A stretch of 5,490 nt of DNA from Blastococcus sp. CT_GayMR20. GTDB lineage: Bacteria; Actinomycetota; Actinomycetes; Mycobacteriales; Geodermatophilaceae. A program made the translations under genes and the position numbers. Positions 1 through 5,481 of this stretch are shown piece after piece; positions within the stretch are counted from its first letter, which is position 1; the number at the start of each line of letters is the position of its first letter. The notes beneath the pieces are model-generated. The model made no database searches and was not told where the DNA came from. It saw nothing but the letters and a program-made list of their open reading frames with translations. The DNA lies in the NCBI RefSeq assembly GCF_004570345.1, contig NZ_SPQM01000221.1, forward strand, positions 1-5,490, in the 5' to 3' direction.

Positions 1-9
1 GGCGCTCAT
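1..9 (-). CDS. 5' end of an unidentified gene (3 codons only)
   Basis: On the minus strand an ATG at 9-7 begins Met-Ser-Ala and runs off the window edge. The start is credible because a Shine-Dalgarno-like gaaggg lies at 22-17, seven bases before the ATG, and the DNA behind it (10-261) holds no other minus-strand gene. Product unknown: three residues cannot be classified. The gene would be divergent from the membrane-protein/SnoaL pair. That the window ends inside a gene shows base 1 is not a natural molecule end. Confidence 0.5.
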
Positions 10-261
10 TTCACTGCCCTTCACGTCTCCGGTTCGAGTCACGGAACGCTACGGCTCCGTTACCGCGGATGCTCCGGATGCCAGACCTGGGTCACTCGGA
101 GGGGAGAGGTGGCCGCCCGTGCCGGTGGGGAGCGGGCGGGCCGGCGGCTCTGCGGAACGTCCCTCGGGCGGGTGAGGGTCCGGGGGCACGGGGATCCACT
201 CGCCGCCGGACCGCGGCACCCTTGTCCCATGGCGCCCGCGACGACACCGCCGCCCGGCAGC
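10..261. other. Divergent intergenic region
   Basis: This region separates the leftward partial gene from the rightward membrane-protein gene and should hold both promoters. No convincing -35/-10 pair is visible. A TANNNT-type hexamer (tagcgt) occurs on the minus strand at 52-47, upstream of the leftward ATG, but lacks a matching -35. A 7-bp stem is possible between ccgcccg (113-119) and cgggcgg (133-139) with a 13-base loop; in DNA this GC-rich such stems arise easily by chance. The tRNA-like string ggttcgagtc at 31-40 does not fold into a T-arm. Confidence 0.5.
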
Positions 262-540
262 ATGACCGTTCCGCCGCTGTTCGGCTGGGAGGGGATCCTG
301 ACCGTGGTGACGATCCTGCTGATCGTGGCCGTCAGCTACCTCCTGGTCCTGGCGTCCCGGAGCTCGAAGGACAGCAGGTCGGAATGGCAGGCGTTCCTGG
401 ACGCGCGGTCGAGCCGGCCGGCGACGGATCCTTCCACCGGGCCGGCAGGATCGACCCGGCCCTCCTCGACGGACGTCGGCCTGCCTCCGCCTGATGACGC
501 CCTCGCTCCTGGTAGCCGGGGCCGCCGAGGACGAGCATGA
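262..540 (+). CDS. Small single-pass membrane protein, function unknown
   Basis: The 92-residue protein begins MTVPPLFGWEG and then has one strongly hydrophobic helix at about residues 9-29 (ILTVVTILLIVAVSYLLVLA core), followed by a polar juxtamembrane segment (SSKDSRSEWQAFLDARSS) and a low-complexity tail rich in Pro, Ser, Thr and Gly that ends in a basic RGRRGRA. The pattern suggests a short outside N-terminus, one anchor and a cytoplasmic tail; orientation is inferred from the positive charges after the helix. No enzyme motif is present. The start is uncertain: an in-frame ATG at 229 would add MAPATTPPPGS, and neither ATG has a clear ribosome binding site, so leaderless translation is possible. 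The stop lies 4 bases before the next gene's ATG, suggesting co-transcription with the SnoaL-like gene. Confidence 0.65.
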   Translation: MTVPPLFGWEGILTVVTILLIVAVSYLLVLASRSSKDSRSEWQAFLDARSSRPATDPSTGPAGSTRPSSTDVGLPPPDDALAPGSRGRRGRA

Positions 541-544
541 GGCG

Positions 545-982
545 ATGGCCTTCGACGTCGAGCGTCTGCTGGAGCTGTGGACCGACCCGGTGCCCGCGGA
601 CGACGCGGTCGCTGCCGAGGGCTTCGCGCGGCTGTACACCGATCCGGTCGTCGTCAACGGCGTCCCGCTGACCGCAGCCGACCTGGTCGCGCGTGCCCGG
701 GCGATGCAGGATGCACTCGAACGGCCCGAGCGCGAGGTGCTGGGCGTGGTCGACGCCGGCGACTCGGTCGCCCTGGCCTTCCGGCTGGCCGGCCGGCAGG
801 TGGGCCCGCTGGAGACGTCGGCCGGGCGCGTGCCGCCCACGGGTCGATGGCTCGACATCCGGATCATCGACGTCCTGACGCTGACCGACGGGCGGATCAG
901 CGGCATCTGGATGGTGGCCGACTGGCTGGCCGCGCTCGCCGCCGCCGGCGCGGTGCACCTGCCCGACCGCCTCGAGCAGTGA
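545..982 (+). CDS. SnoaL/NTF2-like (ester cyclase family) protein
   Basis: The 145-residue protein has the size and layout of the SnoaL-like branch of the NTF2 superfamily, small cone-shaped alpha+beta barrels that include polyketide cyclases and many uncharacterised proteins. An N-terminal helix (MAFDVERLLELW) is followed by FARLYTDPVVVNG at 28-39, a conserved-looking TAADLVARARAM helix at 43-54, the beta strand SVALAFRLAGR at 74-84, and the typical PPTGRWLDIRIIDVLTLTDG stretch at 97-116, then GRISGIWMVADW at 117-128 and a C-terminal LAALAAAGAV helix. The substrate cannot be told from sequence and there is no polyketide synthase context, so cyclase activity should not be assumed. ATG 545 was chosen because a gagga element lies upstream at 527-531 and it nearly abuts the preceding stop; ATG 494 would overlap that gene and has no ribosome binding site. 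Confidence 0.85.
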   Translation: MAFDVERLLELWTDPVPADDAVAAEGFARLYTDPVVVNGVPLTAADLVARARAMQDALERPEREVLGVVDAGDSVALAFRLAGRQVGPLETSAGRVPPTGRWLDIRIIDVLTLTDGRISGIWMVADWLAALAAAGAVHLPDRLEQ

Positions 983-986
983 CCGT

Positions 987-1988
987 TCAGCCCGGCTCGG
1001 ACTCGTGGCCGGCCGGCACGGCCCGGGTGAGCCCCCGGTAGGCGTCGGCGGCGCGGATCCGGCCGCTGACGACGTCGTGGATGGTCCGGGCGATCGGGAG
1101 GTCGACCCCGTGCTGCTCGGCCAGCTCGACCACGGTGGACGCAGTCCTCACGCCCTCGGCCACCATGCGCATGCCGCCCAGTACCTCCTCGAGCGAGTGG
1201 CCGAGCCCGAGCTGCTCGCCCACGTGGCGGTTGCGGCTGTGCGGGCTCATGCAGGTCGCGACGAGGTCGCCCATGCCGGCCAGCCCGGCCAGGGTGGTCG
1301 CCTCACCGCCCATGGCCACGGCCAGCGTGGTGAGCTCGGCGAGACCGCGGGACATCACCGCGGCCCGCGTGTTGTCACCCACCCCCAGGCCCTGCGCCAT
1401 GCCCGTCGCGATCGCGATGACGTTCTTCAGTGCGCCGCCGACCTCGCAGCCGACGACGTCGTGGTGCGTGTAGACCCGGAAGACCCCGCGGGACACCTCG
1501 CGCTGCAGCGCCGTGGCCACGCTGAGGTCCTCCGTGGCGATCACGCTGGCCGCCGCCTGTCCGGCCAGGATCTCCCGCGCCAGGTTGGGACCGGTGAGCG
1601 CCGCCGCCGGGCGCCCGGGCAGCACCTCCTTGATGACCTCCGTCATGCGCAGGTGGGTGCCGCGCTCGAGCCCCTTGCCGAGGCTGACCACCGGGATCCA
1701 CGGCGCCAGGTACGGCTGGGCCAGTTGGAGCGTCTCCCGGAACGCCCCCGTCGGCACACCGACGACGAGCAGTTCCGCGTGCCCCGACGCCTCCTCGAGG
1801 TCCGACGTCGCCCGCAGCCGGGCGGGCAGCCGCGCGCCGGGCAGATAGGCCTCGTTGCTGCGCTGCTGGTTCACCTCCGTGGCCACGTCCGGATTGCGCG
1901 CCCAGAGCAGCACCTCGTGGTCGCGCCGGCACATCAGTGCGGCGACCGTCGTGCCCCATGAGCCGGCCCCGAGCACGGTCACCCTCAT
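987..1988 (-). CDS. gpsA: Glycerol-3-phosphate dehydrogenase [NAD(P)+]
   Basis: This cytosolic enzyme reduces dihydroxyacetone phosphate to sn-glycerol 3-phosphate with NAD(P)H, supplying the backbone for membrane phospholipids. The 333 residues match the family's usual length. The N-terminal Rossmann motif GAGSWGTT is at 7-14. SLGKGLE at 102-108 holds the conserved Lys105, GPNLAREI is at 133-140, and GGALKNVIAIA at 184-194 holds the catalytic Lys188. GMGDL at 238-242 gives Asp241, and SRNRHVG at 251-257 supplies the Arg-Asn pair that binds substrate phosphate. All key residues are present, so it should be active. Start: ATG at 1988 with AGGAGG at 2000-1995 and a 6-base gap; an upstream in-frame start adding nine residues lies in front of that site and is less likely. 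It is last in a minus-strand cluster after an MDR oxidoreductase and a small membrane protein. Confidence 0.97.
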   Translation of the reverse strand: MRVTVLGAGSWGTTVAALMCRRDHEVLLWARNPDVATEVNQQRSNEAYLPGARLPARLRATSDLEEASGHAELLVVGVPTGAFRETLQLAQPYLAPWIPVVSLGKGLERGTHLRMTEVIKEVLPGRPAAALTGPNLAREILAGQAAASVIATEDLSVATALQREVSRGVFRVYTHHDVVGCEVGGALKNVIAIATGMAQGLGVGDNTRAAVMSRGLAELTTLAVAMGGEATTLAGLAGMGDLVATCMSPHSRNRHVGEQLGLGHSLEEVLGGMRMVAEGVRTASTVVELAEQHGVDLPIARTIHDVVSGRIRAADAYRGLTRAVPAGHESEPG

Positions 1989-1990
1989 CG

Positions 1991-2005
1991 ACGTCCTCCT
2001 GACGT
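1991..2005 (-). promoter_or_regulatory. gpsA ribosome binding site inside a small hairpin
   Basis: On the minus strand AGGAGG (2000-1995) lies 6 bases before the gpsA ATG. It is flanked by acgtc (2005-2001) and gacgt (1995-1991), which can pair as a 5-bp stem with aggag as the loop, so the binding site would be displayed in, and partly closed by, a hairpin. The ribosome binding site is certain. A regulatory effect of the stem is inference, and the stem is short. Confidence 0.6.
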
Positions 2006-2014
2006 TCGTGATCA

Positions 2015-2032
2015 CCAGCCCGGACAGGCTGG
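2015..2032 (-). other. Intercistronic hairpin upstream of gpsA
   Basis: On the minus strand ccagcc (2032-2027) and ggctgg (2020-2015) form a perfect 6-bp stem around a 6-base loop (tgtccg), 13 bases after the stop of the small membrane gene and 26 bases before the gpsA ATG. No T-tract follows, so it is not a classic intrinsic terminator; it could be an mRNA processing or stability element, or chance in GC-rich DNA. Confidence 0.35.
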
Positions 2033-2045
2033 GCGCGGACGGGCC

Positions 2046-2276
2046 TCAGGACCAGTGCAGGCGTCGATCGGAGCGCCGTCGCCGCAGCGCGGCGAGCACC
2101 ACGCCCAGCAGCAGGAGCGCTCCGGTGAGCCAGCCGGCGGGCTCGGCGCCGTCCGCGAGCGACGTCCCGAGCGCGTCGTCGAGGAGGCCCCCGGCCCAGG
2201 ACCACAGCGCGTGCCCGGCGACGTAGCCGAGCACCACGACGAGCAGGGCCGGGACGGCGAACACGAGCAGGAACAC
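2046..2276 (-). CDS. Small two-helix membrane protein, function unknown
   Basis: The 76-residue protein has two hydrophobic segments: about residues 2-24 (FLLVFAVPALLVVVLGYVAGHAL) and 48-64 (GWLTGALLLLGVVLAAL). They are joined by a short acidic, glycine-rich loop, and an arginine-rich tail (RRRRSDRR) follows the second helix. By the positive-inside rule the C-terminus should be cytoplasmic, making a hairpin with both ends inside. No known family is recognised. It starts at a GTG with only a weak gaag element 8 bases upstream; no other start codon exists in frame between the preceding stop and this GTG. It lies 39 bases after the oxidoreductase stop and 57 bases before gpsA on the same strand, so it is probably co-transcribed with both. 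Confidence 0.7.
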   Translation of the reverse strand: MFLLVFAVPALLVVVLGYVAGHALWSWAGGLLDDALGTSLADGAEPAGWLTGALLLLGVVLAALRRRRSDRRLHWS

Positions 2277-2299
2277 GACGTGGTCTTCGACCGGGACCC

Positions 2300-2324
2300 A
2301 CCCGCTGGATGCGCGTCAGCGGAT
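2300..2324 (-). other. Hairpin overlapping the oxidoreductase stop codon
   Basis: On the minus strand atccgctg (2324-2317) can pair with cagcgggt (2307-2300) around a 9-base loop, giving an 8-bp stem with one G-T wobble. The stem includes part of the TGA stop codon. No T-run follows, so it is at best a weak or atypical terminator, or an element that dampens read-through into the downstream small gene. Confidence 0.35.
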
Positions 2325-2810
2325 CTCGACCACGACCTTGCCCAGCGCCCGACCCTCCCCGACGTGCGCCAGGGCCTCGGCGACGCCGTCGAGGGCGTAC
2401 GTGCGGTCGACGGGGATCGTCACCTCGCCGGCGACGCACAGATCGGCGAGCCGGGTGAACGACGCCGGCCCCTGCCGTACGACCAGGACGCCCATCCGGC
2501 GCCCCGTGACCCGGGCGGCCACGCTGCCCACCGTCACCACGCGGAGGAGGGCTCGCGCGGTCCCACCCGCGCAGCGGTACCGCCCGCCACGGGCGAGCGC
2601 GCGCCGGTAGGCGAACACCGACCGGTGGGCGACCAGGTCGAGAACGAGGTCGTACCGCCCCCGGCGGGTGAAGTCCTCCCGGCGGTGGTCGAGGACGTCG
2701 TCGGCGCCGAGCGAGCGCATGAAGTCGAGCTTGCGACCGTTGTCGACCCCGGTCACGTGCGCGCCGAGCCGCTTGGCCAGCTGGACGGCGAACGACCCCG
2801 ATCCACCGCC
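2316..2810 (-). CDS. MDR-family NAD(P)-dependent oxidoreductase, C-terminal half (5' end lost at inversion)
   Basis: The 164 visible residues are the nucleotide-binding and C-terminal part of a medium-chain dehydrogenase/reductase of the quinone-oxidoreductase-like, zinc-independent type, which transfers hydride from NAD(P)H to quinones, enones or similar acceptors. Seen: a glycine-rich GGGSGSFAVQLAK at 1-13, the second-strand acidic residue in TGVDN (Asp23), SLGADDVLDHRREDF at 33-47, YDLVLDLV at 53-60, and the family-typical ending ALAHVGEGRALGKVVVE. Full members are about 320 residues, so roughly 150 N-terminal residues (the GroES-like catalytic domain) are missing. Upstream of the glycine motif the frame enters mirrored DNA and meets a TGA at 2822-2820. 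The loss is caused by the inversion junction, not by gene decay. It heads the cluster that contains gpsA. Confidence 0.88.
   Translation of the reverse strand, partial: GGGSGSFAVQLAKRLGAHVTGVDNGRKLDFMRSLGADDVLDHRREDFTRRGRYDLVLDLVAHRSVFAYRRALARGGRYRCAGGTARALLRVVTVGSVAARVTGRRMGVLVVRQGPASFTRLADLCVAGEVTIPVDRTYALDGVAEALAHVGEGRALGKVVVEIR
2681..2810. other. Inversion junction with inverted microhomology
   Basis: On the plus strand ggcggtgg ends the left arm (2681-2688) and ccaccgcc begins the right arm (2803-2810). In the intact oxidoreductase gene, ggcggtgg (minus strand, 2810-2803) would encode the Gly-Gly-Gly of the nucleotide-binding loop, and ccaccgcc (minus strand, 2688-2681) encodes part of Asp-His-Arg-Arg further along. 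These are two natural, unrelated codon strings that happen to be complementary. A plus-strand 3' end finishing in ccaccgcc could fold onto 2681-2688 and copy 2680 down to 1, giving exactly this sequence. Confidence 0.85.
2689..2802. other. Single-copy spacer (loop) of the inverted repeat
   Basis: These 114 bases are the only part of the window present once. Read on the minus strand they encode, in frame with the left-arm oxidoreductase fragment, the segment from the nucleotide-binding loop through the second beta strand (SGSFAVQLAK, then AHVTGVDN, then SLGADDVLD). The spacer is therefore genuine chromosomal sequence continuous with the left arm. The discontinuity lies only at its right edge, near 2803. 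It is bounded by inverted ggcggtgg (2681-2688) and ccaccgcc (2803-2810). Confidence 0.95.
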
Positions 2811-3175
2811 GGGAGGACTTCACCCGCCGGGGGCGGTACGACCTCGTTCTCGACCTGGTCGCCCACCGGTCGGTGTTCGCCTACCGGCGCGCGCTCGCCC
2901 GTGGCGGGCGGTACCGCTGCGCGGGTGGGACCGCGCGAGCCCTCCTCCGCGTGGTGACGGTGGGCAGCGTGGCCGCCCGGGTCACGGGGCGCCGGATGGG
3001 CGTCCTGGTCGTACGGCAGGGGCCGGCGTCGTTCACCCGGCTCGCCGATCTGTGCGTCGCCGGCGAGGTGACGATCCCCGTCGACCGCACGTACGCCCTC
3101 GACGGCGTCGCCGAGGCCCTGGCGCACGTCGGGGAGGGTCGGGCGCTGGGCAAGGTCGTGGTCGAGATCCGCTGA
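2804..3175 (+). pseudogene. Headless 3' fragment of the MDR oxidoreductase (mirror copy)
   Basis: This encodes the last 123 residues of the oxidoreductase, from HRREDF to GKVVVEIR, identical to the left copy. It lacks the glycine-rich nucleotide-binding loop and the whole catalytic domain, because the codons before 2804 are the spacer read in the wrong direction. The first usable start is a GTG at 2873 (VFAYRRAL), but there is no reason to expect a functional protein. If the inversion is an artefact, this is not a pseudogene in the organism. Confidence 0.85.
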
Positions 3176-3191
3176 CGCGCATCCAGCGGGT
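3167..3191 (+). other. Hairpin at oxidoreductase stop (mirror copy)
   Basis: atccgctg (3167-3174) pairs with cagcgggt (3184-3191), enclosing the loop acgcgcatc. The stem overlaps the TGA at 3173-3175. No T-tract follows. Same element as at 2300-2324. Confidence 0.35.
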
Positions 3192-3214
3192 GGGTCCCGG
3201 TCGAAGACCACGTC

Positions 3215-3445
3215 GTGTTCCTGCTCGTGTTCGCCGTCCCGGCCCTGCTCGTCGTGGTGCTCGGCTACGTCGCCGGGCACGCGCTGTGGTCCTGGGCCGG
3301 GGGCCTCCTCGACGACGCGCTCGGGACGTCGCTCGCGGACGGCGCCGAGCCCGCCGGCTGGCTCACCGGAGCGCTCCTGCTGCTGGGCGTGGTGCTCGCC
3401 GCGCTGCGGCGACGGCGCTCCGATCGACGCCTGCACTGGTCCTGA
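3215..3445 (+). CDS. Small two-helix membrane protein (mirror copy)
   Basis: This is an identical 76-residue copy of the protein at 2046-2276. In this orientation the start is easy to inspect: gaag at 3203-3206, eight bases, then GTG. Two membrane helices are separated by LDDALGTSLADGAEPA, and an arginine-rich tail follows. It sits between the oxidoreductase fragment and gpsA. A link to glycerol-3-phosphate or lipid metabolism is possible from position alone. Confidence 0.68.
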   Translation: MFLLVFAVPALLVVVLGYVAGHALWSWAGGLLDDALGTSLADGAEPAGWLTGALLLLGVVLAALRRRRSDRRLHWS

Positions 3446-3458
3446 GGCCCGTCCGCGC

Positions 3459-3476
3459 CCAGCCTGTCCGGGCTGG
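3459..3476 (+). other. Intercistronic hairpin before gpsA (mirror copy)
   Basis: Perfect 6-bp stem, ccagcc with ggctgg, around the loop tgtccg, in the 57-base gap between the small membrane gene and gpsA. No T-run follows. Confidence 0.35.
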
Positions 3477-3485
3477 TGATCACGA

Positions 3486-3500
3486 ACGTCAGGAGGACGT
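3486..3500 (+). promoter_or_regulatory. gpsA ribosome binding site in hairpin (mirror copy)
   Basis: AGGAGG at 3491-3496 lies 6 bases before ATG 3503. acgtc (3486-3490) and gacgt (3496-3500) can pair around the loop aggag. This site decides the gpsA start in favour of MRVTVLGAGSWG over the upstream in-frame start at 3476. Confidence 0.6.
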
Positions 3501-3502
3501 CG

Positions 3503-4504
3503 ATGAGGGTGACCGTGCTCGGGGCCGGCTCATGGGGCACGACGGTCGCCGCACTGATGTGCCGGCGCGACCACGAGGTGCTGCTCTGGGCGCGCAATCC
3601 GGACGTGGCCACGGAGGTGAACCAGCAGCGCAGCAACGAGGCCTATCTGCCCGGCGCGCGGCTGCCCGCCCGGCTGCGGGCGACGTCGGACCTCGAGGAG
3701 GCGTCGGGGCACGCGGAACTGCTCGTCGTCGGTGTGCCGACGGGGGCGTTCCGGGAGACGCTCCAACTGGCCCAGCCGTACCTGGCGCCGTGGATCCCGG
3801 TGGTCAGCCTCGGCAAGGGGCTCGAGCGCGGCACCCACCTGCGCATGACGGAGGTCATCAAGGAGGTGCTGCCCGGGCGCCCGGCGGCGGCGCTCACCGG
3901 TCCCAACCTGGCGCGGGAGATCCTGGCCGGACAGGCGGCGGCCAGCGTGATCGCCACGGAGGACCTCAGCGTGGCCACGGCGCTGCAGCGCGAGGTGTCC
4001 CGCGGGGTCTTCCGGGTCTACACGCACCACGACGTCGTCGGCTGCGAGGTCGGCGGCGCACTGAAGAACGTCATCGCGATCGCGACGGGCATGGCGCAGG
4101 GCCTGGGGGTGGGTGACAACACGCGGGCCGCGGTGATGTCCCGCGGTCTCGCCGAGCTCACCACGCTGGCCGTGGCCATGGGCGGTGAGGCGACCACCCT
4201 GGCCGGGCTGGCCGGCATGGGCGACCTCGTCGCGACCTGCATGAGCCCGCACAGCCGCAACCGCCACGTGGGCGAGCAGCTCGGGCTCGGCCACTCGCTC
4301 GAGGAGGTACTGGGCGGCATGCGCATGGTGGCCGAGGGCGTGAGGACTGCGTCCACCGTGGTCGAGCTGGCCGAGCAGCACGGGGTCGACCTCCCGATCG
4401 CCCGGACCATCCACGACGTCGTCAGCGGCCGGATCCGCGCCGCCGACGCCTACCGGGGGCTCACCCGGGCCGTGCCGGCCGGCCACGAGTCCGAGCCGGG
4501 CTGA
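3503..4504 (+). CDS. gpsA: Glycerol-3-phosphate dehydrogenase [NAD(P)+] (mirror copy)
   Basis: This is a full-length 333-residue copy, identical in sequence to the one at 987-1988, with the same dinucleotide-binding GAGSWGTT, Lys105, Lys188, Asp241 and Arg252-Asn253. Both copies are intact because the inversion point lies upstream in the oxidoreductase gene. Two identical gpsA genes facing outward from a centre would be remarkable in a real genome; here the copy is best treated as the same locus counted twice. Its stop is 4 bases from the stop of the convergent SnoaL-like gene. Confidence 0.95.
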   Translation: MRVTVLGAGSWGTTVAALMCRRDHEVLLWARNPDVATEVNQQRSNEAYLPGARLPARLRATSDLEEASGHAELLVVGVPTGAFRETLQLAQPYLAPWIPVVSLGKGLERGTHLRMTEVIKEVLPGRPAAALTGPNLAREILAGQAAASVIATEDLSVATALQREVSRGVFRVYTHHDVVGCEVGGALKNVIAIATGMAQGLGVGDNTRAAVMSRGLAELTTLAVAMGGEATTLAGLAGMGDLVATCMSPHSRNRHVGEQLGLGHSLEEVLGGMRMVAEGVRTASTVVELAEQHGVDLPIARTIHDVVSGRIRAADAYRGLTRAVPAGHESEPG

Positions 4505-4508
4505 ACGG

Positions 4509-4946
4509 TCACTGCTCGAGGCGGTCGGGCAGGTGCACCGCGCCGGCGGCGGCGAGCGCGGCCAGCCAGTCGGCCACCATCCAGATGCCGCTGATCCGCC
4601 CGTCGGTCAGCGTCAGGACGTCGATGATCCGGATGTCGAGCCATCGACCCGTGGGCGGCACGCGCCCGGCCGACGTCTCCAGCGGGCCCACCTGCCGGCC
4701 GGCCAGCCGGAAGGCCAGGGCGACCGAGTCGCCGGCGTCGACCACGCCCAGCACCTCGCGCTCGGGCCGTTCGAGTGCATCCTGCATCGCCCGGGCACGC
4801 GCGACCAGGTCGGCTGCGGTCAGCGGGACGCCGTTGACGACGACCGGATCGGTGTACAGCCGCGCGAAGCCCTCGGCAGCGACCGCGTCGTCCGCGGGCA
4901 CCGGGTCGGTCCACAGCTCCAGCAGACGCTCGACGTCGAAGGCCAT
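4509..4946 (-). CDS. SnoaL/NTF2-like protein (mirror copy)
   Basis: This 145-residue copy is identical to 545-982 and reads toward the centre of the window from ATG 4946. It shows the same PPTGRWLDIRIIDVLTLTDG core strand pair and GIWMVADW motif. It is the downstream member of the pair with the single-pass membrane protein. Function and substrate are not deducible, and the gene carries no information beyond the left-arm copy. Confidence 0.83.
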   Translation of the reverse strand: MAFDVERLLELWTDPVPADDAVAAEGFARLYTDPVVVNGVPLTAADLVARARAMQDALERPEREVLGVVDAGDSVALAFRLAGRQVGPLETSAGRVPPTGRWLDIRIIDVLTLTDGRISGIWMVADWLAALAAAGAVHLPDRLEQ

Positions 4947-4950
4947 CGCC

Positions 4951-5229
4951 TCATGCTCGTCCTCGGCGGCCCCGGCTACCAGGAGCGAGGGCGTCATCAG
5001 GCGGAGGCAGGCCGACGTCCGTCGAGGAGGGCCGGGTCGATCCTGCCGGCCCGGTGGAAGGATCCGTCGCCGGCCGGCTCGACCGCGCGTCCAGGAACGC
5101 CTGCCATTCCGACCTGCTGTCCTTCGAGCTCCGGGACGCCAGGACCAGGAGGTAGCTGACGGCCACGATCAGCAGGATCGTCACCACGGTCAGGATCCCC
5201 TCCCAGCCGAACAGCGGCGGAACGGTCAT
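4951..5229 (-). CDS. Small single-pass membrane protein (mirror copy)
   Basis: This is an identical copy of 262-540: one hydrophobic helix near the N-terminus, then SEWQAFLDARSS and a Pro/Ser/Thr-rich tail with a basic end. The alternative upstream ATG is at 5262. The stop is 4 bases ahead of the SnoaL-like ATG on the same strand. Confidence 0.63.
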   Translation of the reverse strand: MTVPPLFGWEGILTVVTILLIVAVSYLLVLASRSSKDSRSEWQAFLDARSSRPATDPSTGPAGSTRPSSTDVGLPPPDDALAPGSRGRRGRA

Positions 5230-5481
5230 GCTGCCGGGCGGCGGTGTCGTCGCGGGCGCCATGGGACAAGGGTGCCGCGGTCCGGCGGCGAGTGGATCCC
5301 CGTGCCCCCGGACCCTCACCCGCCCGAGGGACGTTCCGCAGAGCCGCCGGCCCGCCCGCTCCCCACCGGCACGGGCGGCCACCTCTCCCCTCCGAGTGAC
5401 CCAGGTCTGGCATCCGGAGCATCCGCGGTAACGGAGCCGTAGCGTTCCGTGACTCGAACCGGAGACGTGAAGGGCAGTGAA
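5230..5481. other. Divergent intergenic region (mirror copy)
   Basis: This is the reverse complement of 10-261. It should carry the promoters of the leftward membrane-protein gene and the rightward truncated gene. tagcgt at 5440-5445 is the best -10-like hexamer for the rightward gene, without a recognisable -35. Nothing else is supported. Confidence 0.5.

Larger units (their letters stand above)
1..2688 (+). repeat. Left arm of giant inverted repeat
   Basis: This arm is the reverse complement of 2803-5490, with position x pairing with 5491-x. Direct base comparison at 1-60 against 5431-5490, at 2285-2340 against 3151-3206, and at 2641-2688 against 2803-2850 shows no mismatch, and the translated genes in between are identical. 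Identity stops abruptly at 2688: the next bases, tcgagg, no longer mirror the other side. Natural duplications of this size normally carry some divergence, so perfect identity over 2.7 kb points to a very recent copying event or an artefact. Confidence 0.98.

Noticed and set aside
31..40. tRNA T-arm-like string ggttcgagtc
   Set aside because: The flanking bases do not form a 5-bp T-stem and no acceptor, D or anticodon arm is present on either strand.
332..958. Minus-strand frames of 208 and 285 codons over the SnoaL-like gene
   Set aside because: Their compositions are Arg/Ser/Pro-rich without motifs, whereas the plus-strand frame gives a recognisable SnoaL-like protein.
1005..1961. 318-codon open frame antisense to gpsA
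   Set aside because: It is His/Arg/Gly-rich and resembles no protein family; it exists because GC-rich codon use keeps the opposite strand open.
2046..2276. Small membrane protein as a type I toxin or phage holin
   Set aside because: No antitoxin RNA, lysis gene or phage context is visible; two helices and a basic tail alone are not enough.
2689..2802. Hairpin telomere or palindromic replication origin at the centre
   Set aside because: The spacer is ordinary protein-coding sequence continuous with the left-arm MDR gene, with no iterons, AT-rich tract or telomere-like repeats.
2668..4116. Long 482-codon frames crossing the centre (also 1375-2823 on the minus strand)
   Set aside because: They are Arg/Pro/Gly-rich shadow frames of gpsA and its neighbours in GC-rich DNA, and they cross the artificial junction.
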